Source: Mucilaginibacter sp. UR6-1 (GTDB taxonomy: Bacteria; Bacteroidota; Bacteroidia; Sphingobacteriales; Sphingobacteriaceae). Taken from it: 64,000 bases of DNA. Where the stretch lies: NCBI RefSeq assembly GCF_020880975.1, contig NZ_JAJIWP010000001.1, positions 1,176,135 to 1,240,134 of the forward strand. Reading direction: 5' to 3'. This document shows, piece by piece, positions 8,598 to 19,100 of this stretch. The first letter of the stretch is position 1, and each line of letters opens with the position of its first letter. Below the pieces are notes generated by a model. It was not told where the DNA came from and searched no databases. It saw nothing but the letters and a program-made list of their open reading frames with translations. A program made the position numbers and the translations under genes.

Positions 8598-9810
8598 AAA
8601 TTGTAACCGCTTTATTTTTTAACGCGTTTATTTTATTTACCAGGGGCTGCCCCAAATGCTCAATAACCAGTACCGAGCCACCCAGCAACTGCGCTTTAAC
8701 ATTCAGGTTAGAGATAACAAGTTCAGTTTCGTTAGCCAACTGGGGTATGCAATGCTCATATATAGCCTGTTGTATAGGCGATAACCATAACTTACCTATA
8801 ACACTTCCCTTACCGCTTAAAACAATGATGGACGGATTCATGATATGTATCAGCATGGCCAATCCGCGACCAATATTGTACGCCGCCTCCGATATCAGCT
8901 TTACGGTAAGCATATCGCCCCGTATAGCTTCGCTGATGATAGCATCAACATCTACCAAATCGTAATTTTTGAGGCTGCTTTTTTGCCCGCTCTGCATTTC
9001 GGCAACGGCATTTTCGGTAATGGCTATAAGTGATGAATCCGTTTCCAGGCATCCCCGCTTACCACACTTACATATTTTGCCGTTATTAACCAGCGATATG
9101 TGGCTGAACTCGCCTGCCAAACCGCTGTGCCCGCGAAACACTTTATTATCTACGATCATACCAAGGCCGATACCCCAGCCCAGGTTAAGTATCATGGCAT
9201 CATTCTGATCAACAGCCGCGCCAAACTTTTGCTCACCCAGGGCTATCGCTGTCGAATCATTCTCGATGAATACGGGTATCCCCAGATCCTGCTGCAACTT
9301 ATCAGCCAGGGTGGTATCCGCATCAACATGCAGGTAGCTCAGGTTTATGCCACGCTCGGTTGCTATAAAGCCGGGCATGGTAACGCCTACGCTCAAAAAC
9401 CTGTCATGAGCTATACCGGTGCCTTTTATAAACTGATCAATACGTGCTACAAGCTCATCGGCCTGCATATCGTATATCACTATCTTTTCCTTTACCGTTT
9501 CCTTTACAAACCGGTTGTTAAGGTTAAGCACGGCATATTCAATATCATACTGGCTCATAGCTACTGATATGATAAAGAAGGTATCGGGCACGAGCGAATA
9601 CTTTAACGGCTTGCGGCCACCGTTCGAGTCGGCATAGCCTTTCTTCTCTATCAATCCCGATTTGATAAGACCGTTTATTACCTTAACGGTATAAGGTATA
9701 CTTTTATTGATGTAATTACTTATTTCGGTACCCGATAACGAGTTGTGATAACACAAACATTGTATTACGTTGGCGTTATCGTTCAGTACAGACAGATCAG
9801 GGTGTAACAT
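8587..9810 (-). CDS. ROK-family transcriptional regulator (NagC/XylR type)
   Basis: A 407-residue protein with an N-terminal winged helix-turn-helix (about 10-65) and a C-terminal ROK sugar-kinase-like domain. The ROK zinc motif CKCGKRGCLE lies at about 246-255 and the phosphate-binding GWGIGLGMI at about 210-218. Such proteins sense free sugars or sugar phosphates and repress catabolic operons. It sits inside the operon it presumably controls, between the haloperoxidase-like gene (25 bases upstream) and the fucosidase (11-base overlap). No hybrid two-component sensor or ECF sigma/anti-sigma pair is present, so this is the only visible local regulator. The effector could be a released sugar such as mannose, fucose or GlcNAc; this is inference. 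Confidence 0.88.
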   Translation of the reverse strand: MLHPDLSVLNDNANVIQCLCYHNSLSGTEISNYINKSIPYTVKVINGLIKSGLIEKKGYADSNGGRKPLKYSLVPDTFFIISVAMSQYDIEYAVLNLNNRFVKETVKEKIVIYDMQADELVARIDQFIKGTGIAHDRFLSVGVTMPGFIATERGINLSYLHVDADTTLADKLQQDLGIPVFIENDSTAIALGEQKFGAAVDQNDAMILNLGWGIGLGMIVDNKVFRGHSGLAGEFSHISLVNNGKICKCGKRGCLETDSSLIAITENAVAEMQSGQKSSLKNYDLVDVDAIISEAIRGDMLTVKLISEAAYNIGRGLAMLIHIMNPSIIVLSGKGSVIGKLWLSPIQQAIYEHCIPQLANETELVISNLNVKAQLLGGSVLVIEHLGQPLVNKINALKNKAVTIYDK

Positions 9811-9835
9811 ATTCCTCGCTTGCTAATAATTATCT

Positions 9836-11182
9836 TTATTTAATGCAGGGCTTTATACCTGCCTCCTTCATCCTGGCTATTATAACACCAGCTACATTTT
9901 TTCCTTGTGTACTGCCTGTTTCTATGCTTTCTATATAGTGTATCCCTCCGTAAAATCTTGACATGCCGGCCTCCAACGCTGCCTGCCGAAATGATGTGAA
10001 TGAGCGCTTGCCGCTGCCAAATGGTATCTCTGTATCATCCTCGTATTTAAAGTTATCGCCCAGCATATAGGTAAGTACCTCTGCCGATGCCGCCGAAACA
10101 ACCGAGTGCCCGCTGGTATACTCCGGAAACGGCGGCGTTTGCAATACCGGCTGCCATTTTACATCCATATACCGGTTGATAAATGTTTCGGGCCGTATAC
10201 GGTTAGTGGCGAATTTTTCTTCCCAGCAGGCGATGAACGAATCCATCAATGTTAGTCCCTCAACATTCAATAAAGCTATCGTTTCGTCAAAGGATAGCCG
10301 GGCTTGTTTTGATACCAGCGCCGTTATGTGCATCCAGTGCCCGCCGGGACTTATCTTTTTATAGCCTATAGACATGTGGCCTGATGTGGTAATAGCAAAA
10401 GGATTACAATCCCAAAACAGTGCCTGATTGATCTGCTCGTCGGTTAGTTTTTTTGAGGCCTGGTATACTTCTTTTACCTGCTTATAAAACACTGATGCGG
10501 TATCTTTACTGAATGGCGTAAGCGGTGCAGGTTTACATTGCGTTGCCGTATCAAGCACCATGGTGCGGATGGTGCGCCAGTTGGGTTCAACGGCCTCAAA
10601 ATACCCCGGAGGGGTTGGGTACCAGTAGCCCTCGCCTTGTAACGGGGTATAGCGTTTTAACGCGCTTAGTTTGCCGTAGCGGTCGCCTTTTGAAAAGTTA
10701 ACCGCGTCAACCGCGGCCTGCTGCCCTACCTTGATCGAGTTATCAATGATCTCCTGTTTAATACCTGTTTTTTTAACCAGCATAATAAACGCGTCTTCAT
10801 CATCTTTGATCAAAAAGCCTGATGGCAGCATTAACCTGGCGGTTTCGAGTATGCTGTAATAGCTGGCTATACGATAATCATAAGCTGCCTTTACCGTATC
10901 AATACCGTGTGTGGGCGAGTAGCTTTTTATCAGTTTATTTAATTGCGGAAAGTTTTTATTGTGCGCGGTAACAATGTTATAAGCCCCGAGCATGCAATAA
11001 GAATAATATCGCGCCGCTACCGGCGGACTAACAACATCATGCACCATAACCATACTCACATTATGGATAGCATGGCCCGGCCACATATAATCAGGGAAAC
11101 CTTTGGCACGTTGCTGCGCCTGGCTTGTTGCAGCAACAAACAATATTAAAACAATAACAAGCCTTTGTAAAACTCCCTTCAT
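9836..11182 (-). CDS. Vanadium-dependent haloperoxidase-like PAP2 superfamily protein
   Basis: A 448-residue exported protein (signal peptide about 1-23) with an all-helical PAP2/haloperoxidase fold. The three phosphate/vanadate-binding motifs are complete: K323-x6-R330-P331, TSGH with H359 as the catalytic histidine position, and SR-x5-H at S408 to H415. It could therefore be either a vanadate peroxidase or an acid phosphatase; sequence alone does not separate them. The start codon overlaps the stop of the FG-GAP gene by one base (TGATG), which implies tight translational coupling and perhaps a shared complex. It is embedded in a SusC/D glycan operon, where no oxidative or phosphatase step is expected from the glycosidases. 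Confidence 0.85.
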   Translation of the reverse strand: MKGVLQRLVIVLILFVAATSQAQQRAKGFPDYMWPGHAIHNVSMVMVHDVVSPPVAARYYSYCMLGAYNIVTAHNKNFPQLNKLIKSYSPTHGIDTVKAAYDYRIASYYSILETARLMLPSGFLIKDDEDAFIMLVKKTGIKQEIIDNSIKVGQQAAVDAVNFSKGDRYGKLSALKRYTPLQGEGYWYPTPPGYFEAVEPNWRTIRTMVLDTATQCKPAPLTPFSKDTASVFYKQVKEVYQASKKLTDEQINQALFWDCNPFAITTSGHMSIGYKKISPGGHWMHITALVSKQARLSFDETIALLNVEGLTLMDSFIACWEEKFATNRIRPETFINRYMDVKWQPVLQTPPFPEYTSGHSVVSAASAEVLTYMLGDNFKYEDDTEIPFGSGKRSFTSFRQAALEAGMSRFYGGIHYIESIETGSTQGKNVAGVIIARMKEAGIKPCIK

Positions 11183-14100
11183 CAGTACTTATAAAATTGC
11201 AATGGCCCTTCTGCCGTACCTACAACTAAAAATTTATCCTTACCGGCCTTTATTTCTATTGCCGATTTTACATCTCCGGTTATTGATAAACCCGACTCGG
11301 GCTGCGGCACGTAATTGAATTTGCCTTTACCATCGCCTTTTAATAAAGTTCCGTATCCTGCATCAATGCTGCCAAATTTGAGGCGGTTATCCGAGTGGTT
11401 ACCCAGCAACAATACGTCTGTATGCTGATCGTTATCAAAATCGCCGGTTATAATTTTAGTAGTTACCGTAAACTGCGCCTGTACCGGTAATGCCGCACCT
11501 TCAAATTTGCCGCCTTTATTAATAAAGCAGGTAGTTTCAGTTGTATTGATGCTGAGCATACTGGCCTTGGCCAGCTCATCAGCCGTGAATATCTCCTTAA
11601 TGGTAGCATCCGAATAGGCACTGTACGATGCAAAACGGCGGCGCATTGGGTATATCTGCTCATTCAGCTCATCACGACTAACAAAGGGGTAGCTTTTACC
11701 CTGCACATAAAAACTCAGGAATGGATCGATTGATCCGTTACCGTCAAAATCAGCATAATACAACTCGGCAGCTTGCTTATCTGATGCGTTGAGGGGCGAA
11801 TTTAACCCCATATTACCGGCAATGATATCGGGTTTACCATCGGCATTTACATCAGCGACAGCTAATGAAAGCCATACGCCCTTTTGAGGTGAAGTAAAGT
11901 AATCTGTTGTTTTATCAACAAAGCCATTAGCGGTATTCAGGTAAACAGTTATTGGCATAAACTCACCGCAAACAACCAAGTCAGCACGTTTATCATTATT
12001 GAGGTCGACCCATTGCGCATCGGTAACCATACCGGGCTTGGTAGTGGTATATATAGTAAACCTGCCTTTACCATCATTTATCAGCAAAAAACTTTCGGGC
12101 GCTGTTGGATATTTGCCCGGCACTACCCTGCCGCCTACAAAAAGATCAAGGTCGCCATCGTTATCAAAATCAAACGGACGAACGCATGATTTACTGCTTG
12201 CCCCTGTTTGCGATGGCAAAGCTGTTGGCGCCCAGGTAAAATTGCCCTTTCCATCATTAAGGTAAAGTTCATCCTCAAGATTAGCTGTGTTTGCCTCGTA
12301 GTTGGCGTAACCTCCCTTAGCCAGATACAGGTCAGGGAATTTATCGCCATTGGCATCAAAAAAAGCCGCCGCGGCAACGGTACCTATGTTTTGACTATTA
12401 CCACGTATCAATTCGGTTTCTTTAAAATTGCCCCCTTGCTGTTGCAGGTACACTTTACCAATGCCGGTGTTATCAGCACTGCTAATGTAAACATCTGTCA
12501 ACCCGTCGCCATTAACATCGGCTGTTACCATTACCGGTGAGGTTTTAGAGTACATGAACATCATCAGCAACTGGCGCTTAAAATCATTAATGGCCAATGC
12601 TTGCTGATTAAAATCTATAAGTGGCTTTTGCTTACTGAATATTGTTTTTGTTACGATTACCTGCTCCTTAAATGGCGCGGTTGCGTTTTGCTCAACCTTT
12701 AAACGCTGGTTAAGAGTTGGATTGCTGATAATCTGCACCGTTTGATCAGGCCAGATAATTTTCACCGAATCGCATTTCTTAACATCGCCCAAGCCAAAGT
12801 TCAGTATGGTTGATGTGCAGCTTAAATATCCTCTGTTCGGGTTTACTTCCTGGTACTGCACACCTTCTGCACTATACAGGTATACCTTTGCGCCAACAGC
12901 ATTGGTATTGGGCTTTTTGCCGTTTAGCTTAATTGTAAGGTATGTGTTGCTGGTTGTGTTATGGGTATTTTCGTACACCGATGCAGGCTGATTGATATTA
13001 TTTACTACCAGATCAAGGTCACCATCGTTGTCCAGATCTGCATAGATAGCCCCATTAGATATAGCCGACTCCGTTAAGCCCCATTCGGTTTGTTTGTTAC
13101 TGAATGTAAGATTGTGATTGTTACTGAATACATAGTTGGGCAGCTTGGTTGAAGGCATAGCCTTTATCAGGTCCATCAGCAGGAAGGGCTCCTTATTCAT
13201 GGCCTTTTTTATCTTGTAATCGCCCCAGTAACGTAAAAAGTCCTTGTTGGTATAGTCGCGCAGGTAGCCGTTGCTAATAAAGATGTCTTTATATCCATCG
13301 TTATCAAAATCGGCTATCAGCGGGCACCAGCTCCAGTCGGTAGCGGCCACGCCTGCCATATTAGCTATTTCGCTAAACGTGCCGTCGCCGTTGTTTAGCT
13401 GCAGCATATTGCGCATATATTGTTTGTAGAGATCCTGTTTAAGCATCAGCTCAAACGACTCATAGTTTTCTTCCAATTGTAATGATTTTTGCCTGTGGTT
13501 ATCCTCGGGCAACATATCAAGGGTAAGGATGTCGGGCAGGCCGTCGTTATTATAATCGGCAATATCAACCCCCATCGAGAAATGCGACAAATGCCTCAGC
13601 ATTTTCTTTGACGCATCGGTAAAAGTTTTGTTGTGGTTGTTCAGGTAAACGTAGTCGGGCTCGTTATAATCGTTGGTAACGTATATATCCTGCCAGCCGT
13701 CCTTATTAATATCGGCAATGGCAATGCCCAAACCAAAGGTTAGCGGATTTTGCAGAATGCCCGCCTTGCTTGTAATATCAGTAAAATGGTTGTTATTATT
13801 CTCAAACAGTTTATTGCCCGCCAGCATATCCGTTTCATTTTTGTAACGGGCCAACTCCATATTATCAATTTTTTTGATGTTATGGTTGAGTAAAAACATG
13901 TCGAGGTCACCATCGTTATCATAATCAAAAAACGCGGCTTGTGTGCTGTAACCCGGGTCATCAAGGCCGTAAGCGGCTGCCTCTTCCTTGAATTTATTAT
14001 TGCCCTGGTTGATGAAAAGCTGATTGCGGCGCTGGTTGTTTTCAACCTTGCCCGAGTAGCATATATAAATATCTAAAAGCCCATCGCCATTAACATCGGC

Positions 14101-14475
14101 CATGGTAACGCCCGTTTTCCATGAACCGGAACGCCCGGCCAGTTCTTTGCAGGCATCTTTGGTGATGTCCTTAAACTTTAATCCGCCTAAATTGAGATAC
14201 AATTTATTGGGCTGCATATTGGCGGTAAACATCAGGTCTGTTAAGCCATCGTTATTGATATCGCCTGCGGCTACGCCCCCACCGTTGTAAAAATATTCGT
14301 ACGAAAGTACGTTGAGTGATTCCGTTTCATTTATCGCGTTAGCGAAAGCGATACCAGTTTGCTTTACGTCGAGCTGCCTGAATAAGGGCTGCTGGGCAAT
14401 CATATCATGAGGTACAGCCAATGCCGCCGTAACACACAAAGCGAACGATCTCAAGCCGACATTAATAAACTTCAT
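11182..14475 (-). CDS. FG-GAP/VCBS repeat protein with ASPIC/UnbV domain
   Basis: A 1097-residue exported protein made of many calcium-binding-type repeats (DINNDGLTD, DVNGDGLLD, DYDNDGDLD, DLDNDGDLD and more), expected to fold into one or two integrin-like beta-propellers. An ASPIC/UnbV domain sits between the propeller halves at about 500-580 (GAKVYLY to VKIIWPDQTVQ). I start it at the ATG at 14475 (MKFINVG), which gives a signal peptide ending near IAQ; a longer frame adds 21 residues with no export logic. It lies 84 bases after susD and overlaps the haloperoxidase-like gene by one base. The position suggests a surface or periplasmic partner of the SusC/D complex, but its function is unknown. 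Confidence 0.85.
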   Translation of the reverse strand: MKFINVGLRSFALCVTAALAVPHDMIAQQPLFRQLDVKQTGIAFANAINETESLNVLSYEYFYNGGGVAAGDINNDGLTDLMFTANMQPNKLYLNLGGLKFKDITKDACKELAGRSGSWKTGVTMADVNGDGLLDIYICYSGKVENNQRRNQLFINQGNNKFKEEAAAYGLDDPGYSTQAAFFDYDNDGDLDMFLLNHNIKKIDNMELARYKNETDMLAGNKLFENNNNHFTDITSKAGILQNPLTFGLGIAIADINKDGWQDIYVTNDYNEPDYVYLNNHNKTFTDASKKMLRHLSHFSMGVDIADYNNDGLPDILTLDMLPEDNHRQKSLQLEENYESFELMLKQDLYKQYMRNMLQLNNGDGTFSEIANMAGVAATDWSWCPLIADFDNDGYKDIFISNGYLRDYTNKDFLRYWGDYKIKKAMNKEPFLLMDLIKAMPSTKLPNYVFSNNHNLTFSNKQTEWGLTESAISNGAIYADLDNDGDLDLVVNNINQPASVYENTHNTTSNTYLTIKLNGKKPNTNAVGAKVYLYSAEGVQYQEVNPNRGYLSCTSTILNFGLGDVKKCDSVKIIWPDQTVQIISNPTLNQRLKVEQNATAPFKEQVIVTKTIFSKQKPLIDFNQQALAINDFKRQLLMMFMYSKTSPVMVTADVNGDGLTDVYISSADNTGIGKVYLQQQGGNFKETELIRGNSQNIGTVAAAAFFDANGDKFPDLYLAKGGYANYEANTANLEDELYLNDGKGNFTWAPTALPSQTGASSKSCVRPFDFDNDGDLDLFVGGRVVPGKYPTAPESFLLINDGKGRFTIYTTTKPGMVTDAQWVDLNNDKRADLVVCGEFMPITVYLNTANGFVDKTTDYFTSPQKGVWLSLAVADVNADGKPDIIAGNMGLNSPLNASDKQAAELYYADFDGNGSIDPFLSFYVQGKSYPFVSRDELNEQIYPMRRRFASYSAYSDATIKEIFTADELAKASMLSINTTETTCFINKGGKFEGAALPVQAQFTVTTKIITGDFDNDQHTDVLLLGNHSDNRLKFGSIDAGYGTLLKGDGKGKFNYVPQPESGLSITGDVKSAIEIKAGKDKFLVVGTAEGPLQFYKY

Positions 14476-14559
14476 CAGGAAAAATGAATGGAGCGTAACG
14501 AAATTAAAGCATAGTTGCACCCCGGAAACAGGGCGCAACTATTGCTTTATGTGGTTTTA

Positions 14560-16137
14560 TTATTGTGCATCCCACCAAACACGGGTTGCAAAATTATCAG
14601 GACCCTGGCTTTGAACAGCCGCCTGGTAATTGGCACCGTTAGTGTTAATTAATGAACCCGGATAAGGCACACGGCGTGGAATTTGACCAGTTATGAACTG
14701 ACCTGAAAAAGTAACCGGTGTCAACTGAGGAATTCCAGTCCTTCTCCAGTTGGCGTAAGTTTCATTAAAATTGAATGTAGTTGAAGTAGCTACATAATAT
14801 TCCATATTGATTTGCTGTAATGCTGTTGCAGCAACCAATGGGTGAGCTGTAACATAAGTAGCAATATCACTTGCATTTACCGTTGCAGCACCTGTAGTAT
14901 TATACTGGGCAAGCGTAGCCATATCTGCAGTTAAAGCATTAGCATAATGGGTAGCTGCTGCGCCTGTTGCCCAGCCTCTTGTTGCTGCCTCGGCTAATAA
15001 CAACTCCGATTCGCCATAAGTGTAAATAAAGTTTGCACTTGCCCTGTCAGCGTAAACCTGCAAACGCGGACGTGAATATTTACCCAGTGGAGCTGCTGCA
15101 TCCTGAGCATCAGCAGCTGGTGTAGAGCCTGGGTAATTAGGAGCATTTACAATACTTGTAATAGTATATCCATTAGGCATGCCTAATTGTAAACTATCTG
15201 CATTATTTCCCGGCAGATCGCGATTTTCATTAGCTCTGCGACCATTACCTACGGTAATTTCTGCGATAGCTGAAACACGAGGATCATCAGTTGATTGCAT
15301 ATAATTAAGCAGTGTTCTACCCCAACGCACTTCTCTGAAATCGTCGGTCACACGCAAAGCATCAGCATTGCTGCTCGCATTACCGTTTGGATCAGTCAAT
15401 ACTTTTGCATTATCAGCAACGCTTGACATTGTACCGCCTGCGTAAGCTTTTTCAACCCATGTTCTGGCTGTTTGCGGATCTACTTTAGTTAAACGCATAC
15501 CTGCTTTTAACATTAAAGAGTAACCTAAACGTTTCCATTGCGCTACGTTACCACCATATAAAAGGTCAGCCGTTGGCCCAGCCTTTGAGGCATCAAGAGC
15601 CGCTGTAGCTTGTTCGAGTTGAGTTAAAATAGCAGCGTATATATCTTCCTGTTTATCAAAAACCGGCTCGTATACACCATTATCAGCTAAACCTGCCTGC
15701 GAATATGGCGCATCACCATATAAATCTGTAATACGCTGAATAATCATGGCCTGCATGATAGTAGCACAGGCATCAAGATTGGCATATTCAGGTTTGTCTT
15801 TAATTAACGTCCTCATCCTTACAACCAAACCAAGCGCAGTATAAGCCCTGTTCCAGGTGTTAGCATAATAACCAGTACCGCCACTGCTAAATACATATTT
15901 ATCACCATTGGTGTAATAGTTATATGTTGAGGCCAATGACTGTACCCACATACTTTGGAAAAGCAACTGATCATATCCGGTTTGCGAGAACTGTATTTGC
16001 GCTTGCGACATAAAATAGTTCGGATCTATTTCAGTTGTTTTATCCGGCTGTGTGTTTATCTCCTCAAAATTTTTGGTACAGCTTGCCATAAACGTAGCAC
16101 CTGCTACCAGGAAGCTAAAAATATATCGTTTTTTCAT
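14560..16137 (-). CDS. SusD/RagB-like outer-membrane nutrient-binding lipoprotein (SusD-like 2 family)
   Basis: A 525-residue lipoprotein with lipobox ATFMASC, cleavage before about C20. The helical TPR-like fold of the SusD-like 2 family is indicated by the N-terminal 'NFEEINTQPDKTTEIDPNYF' segment and the C-terminal region with ETYANWRRTGIPQL. It should be anchored on the cell surface and form the lid over the SusC barrel to capture a glycan or peptide ligand. The start is four bases after the susC stop, so the two are one transcription unit. This subfamily is often seen with SusC proteins of varied substrate class, so the substrate must be inferred from the glycosidases. Confidence 0.93.
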   Translation of the reverse strand: MKKRYIFSFLVAGATFMASCTKNFEEINTQPDKTTEIDPNYFMSQAQIQFSQTGYDQLLFQSMWVQSLASTYNYYTNGDKYVFSSGGTGYYANTWNRAYTALGLVVRMRTLIKDKPEYANLDACATIMQAMIIQRITDLYGDAPYSQAGLADNGVYEPVFDKQEDIYAAILTQLEQATAALDASKAGPTADLLYGGNVAQWKRLGYSLMLKAGMRLTKVDPQTARTWVEKAYAGGTMSSVADNAKVLTDPNGNASSNADALRVTDDFREVRWGRTLLNYMQSTDDPRVSAIAEITVGNGRRANENRDLPGNNADSLQLGMPNGYTITSIVNAPNYPGSTPAADAQDAAAPLGKYSRPRLQVYADRASANFIYTYGESELLLAEAATRGWATGAAATHYANALTADMATLAQYNTTGAATVNASDIATYVTAHPLVAATALQQINMEYYVATSTTFNFNETYANWRRTGIPQLTPVTFSGQFITGQIPRRVPYPGSLINTNGANYQAAVQSQGPDNFATRVWWDAQ

Positions 16138-16141
16138 CTGT

Positions 16142-19100
16142 TTAGTTTTTAAATTTAAAGTTCACATTTAAACCATAAGTTCTGGCGAAAGGCAAACTGC
16201 TACCTTCAATACCTGAATATCTTGGGTCTGATGAAAATCCAGATTCCGGATCAATGTTATCTGTTTTTTTCATGATTGTCCAAAGGTTACGTGCTACTGC
16301 AGACACATTTATGCTGCTGAATGGTGAACCTTTCAAGAAATCAGCATTAAACGTATAACCTAAAGTTACCTGGCGTAATTTAATAAAGCTACCATCAAGT
16401 ACTGAGAATGTACCTACCTGATTAGCCAGTGCCTGATAATAACTTTGAGCCGGTACATTCACTGTATTTGTTGCGCCGGATTCAGTAACACCGTTACCAA
16501 CAATACCTGTTTCACGGCCTTCAAGCGTTAATTTATTTAAACCCCTTGAAATACTGTAAGTTTCGGTAGCTGATAATACTTTGTTACCAAAACGGTAATC
16601 AACAAGGAAGCCTAAATTGAACTTTTTGTAATTGATGTTGTTATTGAAGCCACCATATATCTTAGGTATGGTTGAACCCATTGCTATCAAATTACCTGCT
16701 TGTGGTAAACCTGAATCACTGTATACAATATTACCCGAAGCATCGCGCTTGTAATCGGTAGCTAAAATTTGTGGGCCTGGTAAACCTTCAACAAGTGCTG
16801 TAATGGCAAAACCTGAATTCGCTGATGGGCGGAACCTGCCAAAGTTGACGTTACCACCTAAATCATCTGTTTTCAGGATCTTATTTTTAACATAAGTGAA
16901 ATTAAATGACGGAGTCCAACTGAAATCAGATTTTCTGACAGGAGTACCATGAATTTCAACCTCTAAGCCTCTGTTTTGAGTAGAGCCTGTACCAATGTAA
17001 CGGTTAGAATAACCTGCAGACCAATCTAAGTTACCTGTAATGATCTCATCATTTGTTTTACGAGAAAAATAAGTAACATCAAAACCAAACCTGTCTCCCC
17101 AGAATTTCATTTCCACACCAGCTTCAAGCTCTTTTAAAGTAAACGGTTTTAAAAACAAATTTGGTTGTAAACTACCATATCCGGCTGTTGGTGTACCATT
17201 AACTGAATTGTTAAGGTTGTAGTACACTGTATTGGCATAAGCATTAGGGTCACCACTGGTTTGTGCAAATGATAACCTTACTTTACCCAGGTCAACACCA
17301 TTCATCGGATATAACTCTGAGAAGATAAAGCTACCTGAAACAGAAGGCGAAAATATGCCCGGGCCTACAGATGAACTAATAGAGCTGTAATAATCATAAC
17401 GACCGGTGGTGCTTAAAACTAAATAATTTTTTAATGAAAAATCTGCTGAATAATAAGCTGAGTTAACTTGCTTTTTGCTTGCAGGATCAACCAGTGGGCC
17501 AGAATTTCTTGAATTAAAGTTAGTTAAGCTATAAAAATAAGGGATAATAAATCCGTTATTACCATTAATAAAATTACCTGTTAACTGGCTTTTACGAATG
17601 TTACCACCAATGGTCAGGTCTAAATCTAACAGATCTTTAACAAGATAGTGTTTTGCATTAGCCAAAACATCAGCGTTGAACTCTGTAATGTGTGTGTTTG
17701 TGGTGTTCATTGCACCATTATCACTGCGGTAAGCAGTACCTGTAGGCTCTATGTCTACTCTACCATCATTGGCATCATCGTAACCTAAACGGCCTTGTAC
17801 ATAAATCCATTTTGTTAGATCATATTTGGCAGATAGAGAAGATATGAAACGATTTCTGTTCACATCTTTGATAAAGTTATTTGCCGCGAAATAAGGGTTA
17901 GTAACGTATGGATCATCAGTAAATGATAATTCTTTACCATCTGCAGTTGTGCCCGGTGCTAAAGTAGCCTGATCCTGATTGGGGGCTAAAAATTGCACGT
18001 TATTAGGGTTGCCCGGACCATCGCTCAGGCCTGATCTGTTTTTTGATTTCTCGAGTACATAGTTGGCCACTACGTTAATGCTTAACTGCTTTGTAACCTG
18101 CTGGCTGCCATTAAAGTTAAACGTTTTTCTGTCCAGATAACTATTTTGCACCATTGAGTTGGCACGAAGATTAGATAGAGACAAACGGAAAGCACCTGTT
18201 TCACCACCGCCTGTAAATGATGCAGTATTGGTAAAGCTTGGCGCAGTACGGTAAAAATCGATGTAATTATTCACCGGAGAATATTTATGCATTTGTCCGT
18301 CGATTTGCATTACATCTGAACCATCCATTCTTGGCCCCCATGCAAGGTTGCCTGAAGCTCTTGCCTGATCAAGCGTAGTTGGCTTTTGAGGTACATTAAA
18401 TTCATCAATCCTACCCTGACCATAAACTTGTTGAAAATCAGTATTATCAACCGGCTGATCAAATTGAACGTTGGTATTAAACTCAATACCAAACGGAGAA
18501 TTCTTTTTACCGGTTTTAGTGGTGATCAAAATTACACCATTGGCAGCACGTGAACCATACAGCGCCGAAGCTGACTGACCTTTAAGCACCGTCATTGTTT
18601 CGATATCGTCAGGGTTGATATTTGAAATACCATCACCATAATCGGCACCGCCCCACTCGCCTGATGAACCACGCTGAGTGTTATCCATTGGCACACCGTT
18701 TATAACGTATAGCGGGCTGCTTGCGCCAAAGCTGGTTAAACCACGTAATAACACACGTGCTGATGAACCAGGACCACCGTTTGAAGCACCTACACTTAAA
18801 CCGGCCACACGGCCTTGTAATGATAAGGCAACGTTTGTTTCCTTAGCTTTATTAAGTTGTTCACCATTAACTGTTGATACAGCGTAACCCAGTTTCTTTT
18901 GCTCTTTGCTGATACCTAACGCTGTTACAACAACCTCTTTAAGATCGTTTTGCGCAGGTTGCAAACTTACGTTGATAACTGTTTTACCAGCTACAGCTAC
19001 TTCCTGAGTTGTATAACCTATAAATGAGAATACCAATGTACCGTTATCGGGTGCATTGATAGAGAATTTACCTGAAGCATCAGTAACGGTGCCTGCGGTT

